Source: Cronobacter universalis NCTC 9529 (GTDB taxonomy: Bacteria; Pseudomonadota; Gammaproteobacteria; Enterobacterales; Enterobacteriaceae). From it: 64,000 nt of DNA. This document shows, piece after piece, positions 31,300 to 41,342 of the stretch. The notes under the pieces are model-generated. The model had not been told where the DNA came from and did no database searches. It was given only the letters and a program-made list of their open reading frames with translations. The DNA lies in NCBI RefSeq assembly GCF_001277175.1, contig NZ_CP012257.1, forward strand, positions 620,001 through 684,000, read 5' to 3'. Both the position numbers and the translations under genes were made by a program. Numbering within the stretch: the stretch's first letter is position 1; the number at the start of each line of letters is the position of its first letter.

Positions 31300-31545
31300 A
31301 TGTTGTACAGGCGACTGGAAAGTGGTTGGGCCGTCATTTTGCCGGGCACGCTGGTGGCGATGTTGGCCTGGAAGGAGCTGAGCTGGGAGGCGTGGCGAGT
31401 CATTATTGTTCTGGCGCTGCTGGCGACTGTCGGCATGCTCTATCATCCGCGCCTGCGACATTATGTGTTGCTGCCGTCCTGCATCGCTTTCACCAGCGGA
31501 TTAATGCTGATCGTATCGCATCTGCATCTGGCGCTGAATCCGTAA
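31300..31545 (+). CDS. yjjZ: Small membrane protein YjjZ (DUF1435)
   Basis: 81 residues from the ATG at 31300 with GAGAGGCGAA before it. An in-frame ATG at 31261 is rejected because it lies inside the Fur box. Three hydrophobic segments (WAVILPGTLVAMLAW, VIIVLALLATVGML, VLLPSCIAFTSGLMLIV) suggest an inner-membrane protein. The function is unknown; position next to fhuF and the Fur box place it in the iron regulon. Confidence 0.82.
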   Translation: MLYRRLESGWAVILPGTLVAMLAWKELSWEAWRVIIVLALLATVGMLYHPRLRHYVLLPSCIAFTSGLMLIVSHLHLALNP

Positions 31546-31625
31546 AAACGCTGGGGTAAGGCTGAGAAATAGCAGGAGTGAAAACGGGATAAAGCAGAGG
31601 GAAGCAGAAGAAGTGATAAAAGAAG

Positions 31626-31711
31626 TGGTGCGAGGGGGGGGACTTGAACCCCCACGTCCGAAGGACACTAACACCTGAAGCTAGCGCGTCTACCAATTCC
31701 GCCACCTTCGC
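31626..31711 (-). tRNA. tRNA-Leu (CAG), third of three in transcript order
   Basis: 86 bases including the encoded CCA. Acceptor GCGAAGG pairs with the 3' end, anticodon CAG is in CTTCAGGTG, and the long variable arm (TGTCCTTCGGACG) is that of a class II tRNA. Identical to the other two copies. Confidence 0.97.
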
Positions 31712-31741
31712 ACTGTCTCTTTTATCGTATCGCCATCGCAT

Positions 31742-31827
31742 TGGTGCGAGGGGGGGGACTTGAACCCCCACGTCCGAAGGACACTAACACCTGAAGCTAG
31801 CGCGTCTACCAATTCCGCCACCTTCGC
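31742..31827 (-). tRNA. tRNA-Leu (CAG), second of three
   Basis: 86 bases, identical to its neighbours, separated from them by 30- and 32-base spacers. Decodes CUG, the main Leu codon. Confidence 0.97.
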
Positions 31828-31859
31828 GCAGTGCGAGCGATACTTTCTTGCGTGGTCTT

Positions 31860-31945
31860 TGGTGCGAGGGGGGGGACTTGAACCCCCACGTCCGAAGGAC
31901 ACTAACACCTGAAGCTAGCGCGTCTACCAATTCCGCCACCTTCGC
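31860..31945 (-). tRNA. tRNA-Leu (CAG), first of three
   Basis: 86 bases including CCA. It is promoter-proximal in the tRNA transcript, corresponding by position to the leuQPV cluster of E. coli. Confidence 0.97.
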
Positions 31946-31985
31946 ATACCAGCAATACCGGGAAGTATTGCAACCACGGAGGCGC

Positions 31986-32013
31986 ATTCTAGATGTTTTC
32001 TGGACTTCGTCAA
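31986..32013 (-). promoter_or_regulatory. Promoter of the tRNA-Leu operon
   Basis: On the minus strand TTGACG (32013-32008), a 16-base spacer and TAGAAT (31991-31986) form a near-consensus sigma-70 promoter. The GC-rich discriminator GCGCCTCC after it is typical of stringently controlled stable RNA promoters. Confidence 0.88.
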
Positions 32014-32075
32014 CACTTAATTGCATGCCGCTTTTCTGAATGGTGCAAAAAGCGGCATCCGACGCGTGAACAGGC

Positions 32076-33104
32076 TTAACGCTTCGCGTTGCGGCCCATT
32101 ACGGCGCGATACACCTTAAAGCGGCCGGTCTGCGCCAGCACTTCATGGTTGCCGAAGGTTTCGTCGAGCACGTTGGGGTACGGCAGAAACGCGTTCGCCA
32201 CGATACGCAGTTCGCCGCCGATGTTCAGATGGCGCACTGCGCTGCGAATGAGCGTCTGCGCGGCTTCAAAACTGGTCTCCATGCCATCGTGGAACGGCGG
32301 GTTGGAGATGATCATGTCGAAGCGGCCTTTAATTTCCGAGAAGACGTTGCTCGCGACCACTTCACCTTCAAAACCGTTCGCGGCAAGGGTCGCGCGGCTC
32401 GCTTCCACCGCCGGCGCGCTTACATCGCACAGAGTCAGACGCACTTTCGGCGAATGGCTCGCCAGCACCGCGGCCAGCACGCCCGCGCCGCAACCCACGT
32501 CCAGCACTTTGCCTTTGGTATGCGGCGACAGGGTGGAGAGCAGCAGATCGCTGCCGACATCCAGTCCGTCGCGGCTGAAGACGCCCGGCAAGGTCTTGAT
32601 GGTCAGATCATCGACCTGATATTCGCCCCACCAGCCCTCGGCATTGAATGCCGGCTGTTTTTCGAGACGGCCGTGATAAAGCCCGCAGCGACGGGCGCTG
32701 TCGATTTTATTAAGCGTGCAGTATTCTTCCAGCATCGCCTCGGCGCTGCGCACGCCGCTGCGGTTTTCGCCGACCACGAAAACATCGGTGCCGACCGGCA
32801 GCAGCGACAGCAGGTTCATCAGCTGGAACTGGGCTTCCGGCTTGTTCTTCGGCCAGTAGTAAATCAGGGTATCGCTGTCCGCCACGATATCGGCGTCGGC
32901 CACCAGGCCGTAGCGCGCGTTATCGCCCATCGGCTTGCTCAGCACCTGCCAGTGGTGGAACTGCTGCGTATGCGCGCGGCTTTGCGCGGTATCAAAACGC
33001 GCAGGCAGGTCATCCTGCATATCGCCGGCAAACAGAACGCGGCTTTCGGTAAAATCATCACTGTGGCGCAGCAGAACTTCGCTTGCCGGGGAAAAACCAG
33101 ACAT
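32076..33104 (-). CDS. rsmC: 16S rRNA m2G1207 methyltransferase
   Basis: 342 residues, versus 343 in E. coli. A degenerate N-terminal methyltransferase-like domain precedes the catalytic C-terminal domain with the AdoMet loop [16 protein letters not shown] and the base-flipping motif ISNPPFHDG. It methylates G1207 of 16S rRNA in the 30S subunit. Divergent from holD. Confidence 0.96.
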   Translation of the reverse strand: MSGFSPASEVLLRHSDDFTESRVLFAGDMQDDLPARFDTAQSRAHTQQFHHWQVLSKPMGDNARYGLVADADIVADSDTLIYYWPKNKPEAQFQLMNLLSLLPVGTDVFVVGENRSGVRSAEAMLEEYCTLNKIDSARRCGLYHGRLEKQPAFNAEGWWGEYQVDDLTIKTLPGVFSRDGLDVGSDLLLSTLSPHTKGKVLDVGCGAGVLAAVLASHSPKVRLTLCDVSAPAVEASRATLAANGFEGEVVASNVFSEIKGRFDMIISNPPFHDGMETSFEAAQTLIRSAVRHLNIGGELRIVANAFLPYPNVLDETFGNHEVLAQTGRFKVYRAVMGRNAKR

Positions 33105-33209
33105 GAAACACTCCTTCGGAAACTTGAGGGGCGATTATAGTGGTTTGTTGGCGCATGTTCGACGGATTTGCTATATTTGCGCCCCTTCGGCACTGATTCA
33201 GGCATCCCT

Positions 33210-33620
33210 ATGATATCCCGACGAGACTGGCGATTACAGCAACTGGGCATTACCCAGTGGGTATTGCGTCGCCCCGCCGCGCTGCTGGGTGAAATCGCCA
33301 TTGTGCTGCCTCCTCATATTCGCCTGGTCATGGTGGCCGCCGAGCCGCCGCCGCTCACTCAGCCTCTGATAAAAGATGTGCTGCGCGCGCTGGCGCTTAA
33401 TGCCGACCAGGTGATGCAGTTAACTCCCGATCGCGTGGCGATGCTGCATGACGCTCACTGCAACAGCTGGTGTCTGGGCGTGGACGCGCCGCCTGAGCTG
33501 CCCGGCGCCCGCCTGGTGACGCCGGGGCTGGAAACGTTACAGCGCAGCGGCCCGGCGCGCGCCGATCTCTGGCAACAAATTTGCGAGCATGAAGATGATT
33601 TCCTTACTGCAGAGCGCTGA
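33210..33620 (+). CDS. holD: DNA polymerase III psi subunit
   Basis: 136 residues from the ATG at 33210 (MISRRDWRLQQLGITQW), the orthologue's start; a longer upstream frame is not used. The N terminus that binds chi and the C-terminal [11 protein letters not shown] are conserved. Psi links chi to the clamp loader. It overlaps rimI by 32 bases, as in E. coli. Confidence 0.95.
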   Translation: MISRRDWRLQQLGITQWVLRRPAALLGEIAIVLPPHIRLVMVAAEPPPLTQPLIKDVLRALALNADQVMQLTPDRVAMLHDAHCNSWCLGVDAPPELPGARLVTPGLETLQRSGPARADLWQQICEHEDDFLTAER

Positions 33621-34032
33621 TCTGACGGCGGCGTTCGCGATTGAGCAGCGGGCCCATGCGTTTCCCTGGAGCGAAAAAACGTTCGCCAGCAACCAGGGCG
33701 AGCGCTATCTGAACCTGCGCCTTGATGTCGACGGTAAAATGGCCGCGTTCGCGATTACCCAGGTCGTGCTGGATGAAGCCACGCTGTTTAATATCGCGGT
33801 CGACCCGGCCTTTCAGCGCCGCGGTCTGGGCCGCGCACTTCTGGAACATCTTATCGAGGCGCTCGAAGCGCGCGGCGTGCTGACGCTCTGGCTCGAAGTG
33901 CGCGCCTCGAATCACGCGGCGCGCGCGCTCTATGAAAGCCTGGGCTTTAACGAGGCGACGATTCGCCGCAACTATTACCCGACGTCCGACGGGCGCGAAG
34001 ACGCCATCATCATGGCGCTACCGTTGGGCTGA
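33589..34032 (+). CDS. rimI: Ribosomal protein S18 alanine N-acetyltransferase
   Basis: 147 residues, GNAT fold. The acetyl-CoA loop is [25 protein letters not shown] and the C-terminal [18 protein letters not shown] are family signatures. It acetylates the N-terminal Ala of S18. The start MKMIS aligns with E. coli MNTIS and lies inside holD. Confidence 0.96.
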   Translation: MKMISLLQSADLTAAFAIEQRAHAFPWSEKTFASNQGERYLNLRLDVDGKMAAFAITQVVLDEATLFNIAVDPAFQRRGLGRALLEHLIEALEARGVLTLWLEVRASNHAARALYESLGFNEATIRRNYYPTSDGREDAIIMALPLG

Positions 34033-34052
34033 TAATCAAGAAAGGTGACGTA

Positions 34053-34730
34053 ATGAAGTGGGACTGGATTCTTTTTGACGCTGACGAAACGCTGTTTACT
34101 TTCGACGCCTTTGGCGGCCTGCAGCGCATGTTCCTGGACTACAGCGTGACGTTTACCGAGCAGGATTTTCACGAATATCAGGCCGTGAATAAACCGCTGT
34201 GGGTCGACTACCAGAACGGCGCCATCAACGCGTTACAGTTGCAGCACCAGCGTTTTCAGGGCTGGGCCGACCGCCTGAGCGTGCCGGCAGGCGATCTGAA
34301 CAGCGCGTTTTTAAACGCGATGGCGGAGATCTGCGCGCCGCTGCCGGGGGCGGCGTCGCTGCTGGAATCGCTCAAAGGCAAAGTCAAACTGGGCATCATT
34401 ACCAACGGCTTTACGGCGCTGCAGCAGATCCGTCTTGAGCGCACCGGTTTTCGCGACTATTTTGATTTACTGGTTATCTCCGAACAGGTCGGCGTGGCGA
34501 AACCCGCCCCGGAAATCTTCGACTATGCGCTGGAGAAAATGGGCAATCCCGATCGCTCGCGCGTGCTGATGGTGGGCGATACGGCGGAATCCGATATTCT
34601 GGGCGGCATCAACGCCGGGCTGGCGACCTGCTGGCTCAACCACCACGGCCGCACGCTGCCGGAAGATATCGCCCCGACCTGGCAGGTCACCTCGTTAAGC
34701 GAACTGGAGCAACTGCTGTGTAAACAATGA
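34053..34730 (+). CDS. yjjG: HAD-family nucleotidase YjjG (dUMP/dTMP phosphatase)
   Basis: 225 residues. HAD motifs in order: DADET (Asp9 nucleophile, Asp11), ITNGF, KPAPEIF and VGDTAESDI. The helical cap lies between motifs I and II. It removes phosphate from unusual pyrimidine monophosphates (house-cleaning). It follows rimI by 20 bases with its own AAAGGTGACG ribosome site. Confidence 0.95.
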   Translation: MKWDWILFDADETLFTFDAFGGLQRMFLDYSVTFTEQDFHEYQAVNKPLWVDYQNGAINALQLQHQRFQGWADRLSVPAGDLNSAFLNAMAEICAPLPGAASLLESLKGKVKLGIITNGFTALQQIRLERTGFRDYFDLLVISEQVGVAKPAPEIFDYALEKMGNPDRSRVLMVGDTAESDILGGINAGLATCWLNHHGRTLPEDIAPTWQVTSLSELEQLLCKQ

Positions 34731-34821
34731 TTGTCTGACCCTGGCAGATGGGTAAAATAGCCGCATTTTTCGCTCACTCGCCGCGTGGCGCCTGGCCGCG
34801 CGCTTACACAGAAGATTGATT

Positions 34822-36411
34822 ATGACGTTGTCTCCTTATTTGCAAGAGGTGGCCAAGCGCCGCACTTTTGCCATTATCTCGCACCCGGACGCCGGTAAAA
34901 CGACGATCACCGAAAAGGTGCTGCTGTTCGGACAGGCGATTCAGGTCGCCGGTACGGTGAAAGGCCGTGGCTCCAGCCAGCACGCCAAATCGGACTGGAT
35001 GGAAATGGAAAAGCAGCGCGGGATTTCTATTACCACCTCCGTGATGCAGTTCCCTTACCATGACTGTCTCGTTAACCTGCTGGACACCCCGGGCCACGAA
35101 GACTTCTCGGAAGATACCTACCGCACGCTGACGGCGGTGGACTGCTGTCTGATGGTTATCGACGCCGCGAAAGGCGTCGAGGATCGCACCCGTAAGCTGA
35201 TGGAAGTCACCCGTCTGCGCGATACGCCGATCCTGACGTTTATGAACAAACTCGACCGTGACATCCGCGACCCGATGGAACTGCTGGATGAAGTGGAAAA
35301 CGAGCTGAAGATCGCCTGTGCGCCGATCACCTGGCCGATTGGCTGCGGCAAACTCTTTAAAGGGGTTTATCACCTTTATAAGGACGAAACCTACCTGTAC
35401 CAGACCGGTCAGGGTCACACCATTCAGGAAGTCCGCATCGTTAAAGGGCTGGACAACCCGGAGCTGGACCAGGCCGTGGGCGACGAACTGGCCGCGCAGC
35501 TGCGCGACGAGCTGGAACTGGTGAAAGGCGCCTCGCATGAGTTCGACCGTGACTTGTTCCTGAGCGGTGAAATCACCCCGGTATTCTTCGGGACCGCGCT
35601 CGGCAACTTCGGCGTCGATCATATGTTGGATGGCCTGGTGGAGTGGGCGCCTGCGCCGATGCCGCGCCAGACCGATGGCCGCGTGGTGGAAGCAAGCGAA
35701 GAGAAGTTCTCCGGTTTCGTGTTTAAAATTCAGGCCAACATGGACCCGAAACACCGCGACCGCGTGGCATTCATGCGCGTGGTGTCCGGCCGCTATGAGA
35801 AAGGCATGAAGCTGCGCCAGGTGCGTACCGGTAAAGATGTGGTTATCTCCGACGCGCTGACCTTTATGGCGGGCGACCGTTCGCACGTCGAAGAGGCGTA
35901 TCCGGGCGATATCATCGGCCTGCACAACCACGGCACCATTCAGATCGGCGACACCTTCACGCAGGGTGAAAGCATGAAGTTCACCGGCATCCCGAACTTC
36001 GCCCCGGAACTGTTCCGCCGCATCCGCCTGAAAGATCCGCTCAAGCAGAAACAGCTGCTGAAAGGGCTGGTTCAGCTCTCAGAAGAGGGCGCGGTGCAGG
36101 TGTTCCGTCCGCTCTCCAACAACGATCTGATCGTTGGCGCGGTCGGCGTGCTGCAGTTTGACGTGGTCATGTCGCGCCTTAAGAGCGAATACAGCGTTGA
36201 GGCGATTTACGAATCGGTCAACGTGTCGACAGCCCGCTGGGTGGAGTGCAGCGACGCGAAAAAATTCGAAGAGTTTAAACGTAAGAACGAGATCCAGCTG
36301 GCGCTGGACGGCGGCGATAACCTGACTTACATCGCGCCGACCATGGTCAATCTCAACCTGACGCAGGAACGTTACCCGGATGTGACCTTCCGTAAAACGC
36401 GCGAGCACTAA
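34822..36411 (+). CDS. prfC: Peptide chain release factor 3
   Basis: 529 residues from the ATG at 34822, equal to E. coli RF3. Translational GTPase: G1 SHPDAGKTT (20-28), the switch block RGISITTS, G3 DTPGHEDF, G4 NKLDRD. Domains II-III follow. It recycles RF1/RF2 from the ribosome after termination. A TTG two codons upstream is not needed. Confidence 0.97.
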   Translation: MTLSPYLQEVAKRRTFAIISHPDAGKTTITEKVLLFGQAIQVAGTVKGRGSSQHAKSDWMEMEKQRGISITTSVMQFPYHDCLVNLLDTPGHEDFSEDTYRTLTAVDCCLMVIDAAKGVEDRTRKLMEVTRLRDTPILTFMNKLDRDIRDPMELLDEVENELKIACAPITWPIGCGKLFKGVYHLYKDETYLYQTGQGHTIQEVRIVKGLDNPELDQAVGDELAAQLRDELELVKGASHEFDRDLFLSGEITPVFFGTALGNFGVDHMLDGLVEWAPAPMPRQTDGRVVEASEEKFSGFVFKIQANMDPKHRDRVAFMRVVSGRYEKGMKLRQVRTGKDVVISDALTFMAGDRSHVEEAYPGDIIGLHNHGTIQIGDTFTQGESMKFTGIPNFAPELFRRIRLKDPLKQKQLLKGLVQLSEEGAVQVFRPLSNNDLIVGAVGVLQFDVVMSRLKSEYSVEAIYESVNVSTARWVECSDAKKFEEFKRKNEIQLALDGGDNLTYIAPTMVNLNLTQERYPDVTFRKTREH

Positions 36412-36419
36412 TGCCCTTC

Positions 36420-36450
36420 AGGACGCGGCCAGCCCGCGTCCTGCCTCGTT
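36420..36450 (+). terminator. Intrinsic terminator after prfC
   Basis: Perfect 9-bp stem AGGACGCGG/CCGCGTCCT with a 5-base loop, followed by GCCTCGTTTT. Confidence 0.72.
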
Positions 36451-36553
36451 TTCCCGCCTTTTCTCCGCCATGCGGAATGTTCTTAAATTCCTGCTTTCTC
36501 AGCTGTTTTGGCGATTTTTCCCGCCGTTGCCCAGGCGTTTTTGCGAAGCTGAT

Positions 36554-36563
36554 CTATATTTAA
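36554..36563 (+). promoter_or_regulatory. osmY promoter (sigma-S type) -10 region
   Basis: CTATATTTAA within GATCTATATTTAACAA followed by GTGATGACA corresponds to the osmY promoter core I recall from E. coli. It lies ~255 bases before the osmY start, so the mRNA should have a leader of about 250 bases, as in E. coli. The rest of 36451-36817 holds this leader and no gene. Confidence 0.7.
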
Positions 36564-36817
36564 CAATGTGATGACAACGTCGTCGGGATGAAATGCCGCT
36601 AAGCGCTTCTCATCCGGTGATTCATCATCATAAACGTTATTATTGCCATATTAATAACTGAGTTTTCGCAACGCGACGGCTGTCTGACTGACCCTCTGAC
36701 GATGCCTTGCCGGCGCGGCGCGAATAACTCATCAGCGGTGCTTATGCCTGCTGTTAGGAAAGCCGCTGACGTGGCGGCTTGCGGCTCAAATTCTGAGCAA
36801 ACTACAGGAACGAATCG

Positions 36818-37432
36818 ATGAACAAGACTAAGATTTCAAAAACTCTGCTGGCTGTTGTATTGGGTTCTGTCATGGCGTCCTCTTCTGCATTCGCAGAGAA
36901 CTCCGCCGTTGAAAGCACCAAATCTACCGCGGATAGCGCAGGGCAAAAAATCGATAGCTCTATGAATAAAGTCGGTAACTTCATGGACGATAGCGCCATC
37001 ACCGCTAAAGTTAAAGCGGCGCTGGTAGATGACGAACAGATTAAGAGCACCGACATCTCTGTAAAAACCGAGAAAAGTGTTGTGACGCTGAGCGGCTTTG
37101 TAGAAAGCCAGGCCCAGGCCGAGGAAGCGGTGAAAATCGCCAAAGGCGTTGAGGGCGTCGCTTCTGTAAGCGACAAGCTGCACGTACGCGACGGTAAAGA
37201 CAAGTCGGTGAAAGGTTATGCGGGCGACGCGGCCACCACCAGCGAAATCAAAGCGAAACTGCTGGCGGATGACATCGTTCCTTCGCGTAATGTGAAAGTC
37301 GAAACCACCGACGGTGTGGTGCAGCTTTCCGGTAACGTCGAGTCTGAAAAACAGTCTCAGCGCGCCGAAAGCATCGCAAAAGCAGTTGATGGCGTGAAGA
37401 GCGTCAAAAATGATCTAAAAGTGAAGTCGTAA
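36818..37432 (+). CDS. osmY: Periplasmic osmotically induced protein OsmY
   Basis: 204 residues. Signal peptide ([22 protein letters not shown], cleavage before ENS) and two BON domains (about 58-125 and 137-203), each with the pattern [16 protein letters not shown] or [13 protein letters not shown]. It is a periplasmic chaperone-like stress protein induced by osmotic stress and stationary phase. The long leader and sigma-S-type promoter agree with that control. Confidence 0.95.
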   Translation: MNKTKISKTLLAVVLGSVMASSSAFAENSAVESTKSTADSAGQKIDSSMNKVGNFMDDSAITAKVKAALVDDEQIKSTDISVKTEKSVVTLSGFVESQAQAEEAVKIAKGVEGVASVSDKLHVRDGKDKSVKGYAGDAATTSEIKAKLLADDIVPSRNVKVETTDGVVQLSGNVESEKQSQRAESIAKAVDGVKSVKNDLKVKS

Positions 37433-37559
37433 CAGGCAAGCCCCTCTCCCGGTTTGCGCCGGGAGGGAAGGTAAGCACTATCAGCTGGATGACACCGCCA
37501 GTGGACGCTGCGTTCATTAAGAAGCGGTATAAAGATTAACTATGGTAAAGGAGAGTCTT

Positions 37560-37721
37560 ATGTTTCGTTGGGGCATTATCTTTCTGGTTATCGCGTTGAT
37601 TGCGGCCGCTCTGGGCTTTGGTGGCCTGGCAGGCACCGCAGCAGGCGCAGCGAAAATCGTATTTGTTGTGGGTATTATTCTGTTCCTGGTTAGCCTTTTT
37701 ATGGGTCGTCGACGCCCATAG
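37560..37721 (+). CDS. ytjA: Small inner-membrane protein YtjA (DUF1328)
   Basis: 53 residues, begins [20 protein letters not shown] and ends LFMGRRRP. Two hydrophobic helices are separated by a Gly/Ala loop. GGAGAG precedes the ATG. As far as I can recall it is essentially identical to E. coli YtjA. It follows osmY in the same place as in E. coli. Function unknown; stress-associated by position. Confidence 0.93.
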   Translation: MFRWGIIFLVIALIAAALGFGGLAGTAAGAAKIVFVVGIILFLVSLFMGRRRP

Positions 37722-37749
37722 TGTGATAAAAAGATAACTGACAGACGGC

Positions 37750-37774
37750 AAAGCCAGTCCTTGTGACTGGCTTT
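37750..37774 (+). terminator. Terminator-like hairpin after ytjA
   Basis: Perfect 10-bp stem AAAGCCAGTC/GACTGGCTTT with a 5-base loop; the T-rich tail is weak. Confidence 0.6.
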
Positions 37775-37836
37775 GCTGGTTTATGGCATCGTAAAACGTT
37801 CGCGCGTTGCGCGACGGATAACAACAGGAAAGCAGG

Positions 37837-38970
37837 GTGGGACAACGTATTCCCGTAACGCCGGGCAGCATAGCGCCGCTGGCGGTGAAACCGTTTCGTC
37901 CCGGCAAGCTGGCTATCGTCTGTGAAGGTGGCGGTCAGCGCGGGATCTTTACTGCCGGCGTGCTGGACGAATTCATGCGCGCGCAATTCAACCCGTTCGA
38001 TTTCTTTCTCGGCACGTCTGCCGGGGCGCAAAACCTCTCGGCGTACGTCTGTAACCAGCCCGGTTACGCCCGGCGCGTCATTACCCGCTTTACCACCTCT
38101 CGCGATTTCTTCGACCCGGTGCGCTTTGTGCGCGGCGGCAATCTTATCGATCTCGACTGGCTGACCGAAGTTACGTCGGCCCGTATGCCGCTCAACATGG
38201 GCAATGCGATGCGGCTGTTTGACGACGGCAAAGCGTTTTACATGTGCGCGTGCCGTCGCGATGACTACTCGCCCGGCTATTTCGCGCCGCAGGAAAAAGA
38301 CTGGCTCGATATTATTCGCGCCTCCAGCGCCATTCCAGGTTTTTACCGGCCTGGAGTGGATATTGACGGCGTGAACTACTTCGACGGCGGCGTCAGCGAT
38401 GCGATTCCGGTACGCGAGGCGGCGCGCCTCGGCGCCACGACGCTGGTGGTTATCCGCACCGTGCCGTCGCAAATGTACTACACGCCGCAATGGTTCAAAC
38501 GCATGGAGCGCTGGTTGACCGACAGCAGCCTGCAACCTCTGCTCAATCTGGTGCAGCACCATGAAAAAACCTATCGCGAGATTCAGGAATTTATCGAGAA
38601 TCCGCCCGGCAGGCTGCGCGTTTTTGAAATCTCTCCGCCCCGCGCGCTTACCAGTATGGCGCTCGGCAGCCGTCTTCCGGCGCTGATGGAAGATTACAAA
38701 CTGGGCCGGCTGTGCGGCCGCTATTTCCTCGCCACCGTGGGCAAACTGCTGGTGAGCAAACCGCCGCTGCGCCGTTATGGCACGCGACCTGTGCTGCCTG
38801 TGGCGGAACCGGCCGCGGTGGCCGCGGCGGCTGACGTTCTGATGCCTACCGTACCGGAGACGACTATTGTGGTGCCGCCCGCAACGGTTGCCAACGACGC
38901 GCTGGACGCGCCGCTGGTGAAAGCCGATCAGGCGAACGACGCGACATTCAGCGATGAGGATCTGGCATGA
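37837..38970 (+). CDS. yjjU: Patatin-like phospholipase YjjU
   Basis: 377 residues from GTG 37837 behind AGGAAAG, giving MGQRIPVT as in E. coli. Patatin motifs: oxyanion loop CEGGGQRGIF, nucleophile elbow GTSAG, and the catalytic Asp in DGGVSDAIP. Predicted serine lipid hydrolase of the cytoplasm or inner face. The C-terminal ~60 residues are Ala/Val/Pro-rich and longer than in E. coli. ATGA overlap couples it to yjjV. Confidence 0.93.
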   Translation: MGQRIPVTPGSIAPLAVKPFRPGKLAIVCEGGGQRGIFTAGVLDEFMRAQFNPFDFFLGTSAGAQNLSAYVCNQPGYARRVITRFTTSRDFFDPVRFVRGGNLIDLDWLTEVTSARMPLNMGNAMRLFDDGKAFYMCACRRDDYSPGYFAPQEKDWLDIIRASSAIPGFYRPGVDIDGVNYFDGGVSDAIPVREAARLGATTLVVIRTVPSQMYYTPQWFKRMERWLTDSSLQPLLNLVQHHEKTYREIQEFIENPPGRLRVFEISPPRALTSMALGSRLPALMEDYKLGRLCGRYFLATVGKLLVSKPPLRRYGTRPVLPVAEPAAVAAAADVLMPTVPETTIVVPPATVANDALDAPLVKADQANDATFSDEDLA

Positions 38971-39752
38971 CGCGACGCTTTATCGACACCCACTGCCATT
39001 TCGACTTCCCGCCCTTTACCGGCGCTGAGACCGAAAGCCTGGCGCAGGCGGCGTCGGCGGGCGTTGAGCATATTATCGTGCCCGCGGTTGAGGCCGCCCG
39101 GTTTGCGACGGTGCTGGAGCTTGCGGCGCGTTACCCGTCGCTGTGGGCGGCGATTGGTTTGCATCCCATCGTCATCGGCAATCATAACGACGCGAGTCTG
39201 GCGCTGCTGGAGCATTACCTGCAACAGCAGGCGGATAAACTGGTGGCGATAGGCGAGATCGGGCTCGATCTCTATATGGAAAATCCGCTGTTTGAGCGCC
39301 AGGAGGCGATTCTGGACGCGCAGTTGCGGCTTGCGAAACGCTATGACCTGCCCGTTATCCTGCATTCGCGCCGCACCCACGATAAGCTCGCGATGCGCCT
39401 TAAGCGCCACGCGCTGCCCTGTACCGGCGTGGTGCACGGCTTCGCGGGCAGTCTGCAACAGGCGCAGCGTTTTGTGGATCTCGGCTACCGGATCGGCGTC
39501 GGCGGCACCATTACCTACCCGCGCGCGCAAAAGACGCGCGACGTCATCGCAAAACTGCCGCTTTCTGCGCTGCTTCTGGAAACCGACGCGCCGGATATGC
39601 CGCTGAACGGCTGGCAGGGGCAGCCGAACCGCCCGGAGCGGGTTACCGGCGTGTTTGACGTCCTCTGCGAGCTGCGCCCCGAGTCGCCTGATGTTATCGC
39701 CCACACCGTTCTTGAAAACACCCGCGCGATCTTCCCACGCCTCAAAATGTGA
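38967..39752 (+). CDS. yjjV: TatD-family metal-dependent hydrolase YjjV
   Basis: 261 residues, TIM barrel. Metal ligands are visible: IDTHCHFD at the N terminus, GEIGLDLY, HSRRTH, VVHGFAG and ETDAPDMPL. TatD proteins are DNases or deaminase-like phosphodiesterases; the exact substrate of YjjV is not established. E. coli yjjW and yjjI, which follow it there, are missing here. Confidence 0.93.
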   Translation: MTRRFIDTHCHFDFPPFTGAETESLAQAASAGVEHIIVPAVEAARFATVLELAARYPSLWAAIGLHPIVIGNHNDASLALLEHYLQQQADKLVAIGEIGLDLYMENPLFERQEAILDAQLRLAKRYDLPVILHSRRTHDKLAMRLKRHALPCTGVVHGFAGSLQQAQRFVDLGYRIGVGGTITYPRAQKTRDVIAKLPLSALLLETDAPDMPLNGWQGQPNRPERVTGVFDVLCELRPESPDVIAHTVLENTRAIFPRLKM

Positions 39753-39875
39753 CCCACTGTCCACGCTTGCTTAAAAAAGCGTAAAGCGTCTGGATTTCAT
39801 CAGCTTCCCTGTCGTTAAATCGCCGCGCCTGCGCGCGCGGGGCAACATAATTCACTCCTTACACAGGGATACTGT

Positions 39876-41153
39876 ATGCAAATATTGATGGGGCTGGTGG
39901 GGATGCTGGCGCTGCTGCTGATAGCGGTTGCGCTCTCCAGTAACAGAAAGGCGATTAATCTGCGCACCGTGGTGGGCGCCTGGCTGATTCAGGTGGCTAT
40001 CGGCGCGCTGGTGCTTTACGTGCCTGCGGGGCGCAAAGTGCTGCTGGCGATGTCTGAAGGTGTCGCGAACGTTATCGCTTACGGCAATGACGGCATCTCG
40101 TTCCTCTTTGGCGGGCTGGTGTCGGACAAAATGTTCGAGGTGTTCGGCGGCGGCGGGTTTATCTTCGCGCTGCGCGTCCTGCCGGTTATCGTCTTCTTCT
40201 CCTCGCTTATCGCGGTGCTCTATTATCTCGGCATTATGCAACTGGTGATCCGCCTGCTGGGCGGCGCGCTGCGCAAAGTGCTGAAAACCTCCCGCACGGA
40301 ATCGCTCTCGGCGACCGCCAATATTTTTGTCGGCCAGACCGAAGCGCCGCTGGTGGTGCGCCCGTACATCGCCACGATGACCCGCTCTGAACTCTTCGCG
40401 GTCATGTGCGGCGGCCTGGCATCGGTGGCAGGCTCAGTACTGGCGGGCTATGCCCAGATGGGCGTGCCGCTGGAATACCTGATTGCGGCGTCCTTTATGG
40501 CGGCCCCTGGCGGCCTGCTGTTTGCTAAAATCATTATCCCGGAAACAGAAACCCCGCACGACGCGCCGCATCTGGACGCGGCGCAGCACGATCCCGACCG
40601 CCCGTCGAACGTGCTGGACGCCGCCGCTTCCGGCGCTTCCGCCGGGATGCAGCTGGCGCTTAATGTCGGCGCGATGCTGCTGGCGTTTGTGGCGCTTATC
40701 GCTTTGCTGAACGGGATGCTCTCGGGCATCGGCGGCTGGTTTAATCACCCGGAGCTGTCGCTCCAGTTGATTCTCGGCTGGGTATTCTCGCCGGTGGCCT
40801 GGCTGATTGGCGTGCCGTGGAATGAAGCGATGGTCGCGGGCTCGTTTATCGGCCAGAAGCTCATCATCAACGAATTCGTGGCGTATATGAACTTCGGCGA
40901 ATACCTGAAAGAGGACGCCGCGGTGGCGGCGGCGGGCTTACAGGTGCTCTCCGATCACACCAAAGCGATTATCTCTTTCGCGCTGTGCGGATTTGCTAAC
41001 CTTTCTTCTATCGCCATCCTGATTGGCGGGCTGGGCAGTATGGCTCCCAACCGCCGCCACGACGTCGCGCAGCTTGGGCTGAAGGCCGTAGCGGCCGGTA
41101 CGCTCTCTAACCTGATGAGCGCGACGATTGCCGGACTGTTTCTTGCACTGTAG
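39876..41153 (+). CDS. CNT-family nucleoside transporter (NupC/NupX-like)
   Basis: 425 residues with around ten membrane segments. Concentrative nucleoside transporter signatures: FGSL-like FGGLVSDKM, the GQTEAP motif, [22 protein letters not shown] and the C-terminal [15 protein letters not shown]. It is longer than NupC and closer in layout to NupX/PsuT. It sits just before the deo operon in place of yjjWI, so it probably supplies deoxynucleosides for DeoCABD. A clean terminator separates it from deoC. Confidence 0.9.
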   Translation: MQILMGLVGMLALLLIAVALSSNRKAINLRTVVGAWLIQVAIGALVLYVPAGRKVLLAMSEGVANVIAYGNDGISFLFGGLVSDKMFEVFGGGGFIFALRVLPVIVFFSSLIAVLYYLGIMQLVIRLLGGALRKVLKTSRTESLSATANIFVGQTEAPLVVRPYIATMTRSELFAVMCGGLASVAGSVLAGYAQMGVPLEYLIAASFMAAPGGLLFAKIIIPETETPHDAPHLDAAQHDPDRPSNVLDAAASGASAGMQLALNVGAMLLAFVALIALLNGMLSGIGGWFNHPELSLQLILGWVFSPVAWLIGVPWNEAMVAGSFIGQKLIINEFVAYMNFGEYLKEDAAVAAAGLQVLSDHTKAIISFALCGFANLSSIAILIGGLGSMAPNRRHDVAQLGLKAVAAGTLSNLMSATIAGLFLAL

Positions 41154-41197
41154 AAGGATGTGAGAATGTTATTATTTTCACATTTCCCGTAATATTC

Positions 41198-41224
41198 AGG
41201 CTGGCGTCGTGCCAGCCTTTTTTA
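41198..41224 (+). terminator. Intrinsic terminator after the CNT transporter gene
   Basis: Perfect 8-bp stem AGGCTGGC/GCCAGCCT with loop GTCGT, followed by TTTTTATTT. Confidence 0.9.
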
Positions 41225-41253
41225 TTTCCGGCGCACGATTCCGACTGTCATAA

Positions 41254-41269
41254 TGTTGTGTTAATCACA
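41254..41269 (+). promoter_or_regulatory. Upstream CRP site of deoP2
   Basis: TGTTG-N6-TCACA: one perfect and one near-perfect half of the CRP consensus. It lies 54 bases upstream of the second site, the spacing known for E. coli deoP2, where CytR binds between the two CRP dimers. TGCAA repeats in the gap may be CytR half-sites. Confidence 0.72.
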
Positions 41270-41307
41270 TATAATGGCGCAAAGTATGCAAACCTTACTT
41301 TGCAATT

Positions 41308-41323
41308 TGTGAAACAAGACACA
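41308..41323 (+). promoter_or_regulatory. Downstream CRP site of deoP2
   Basis: TGTGA-N6-ACACA. If transcription starts near 41357 this site is centred at about -41.5, the class II position. Confidence 0.75.
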
Positions 41324-41342
41324 AAATCACCCTGCCTGTCGG

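Noticed and set aside
31626..31945. tRNA triplet as phage attachment site
   Set aside because: The flanking genes (yjjZ, rsmC) are in the usual enterobacterial order and no integrase or duplicated tRNA end is seen.
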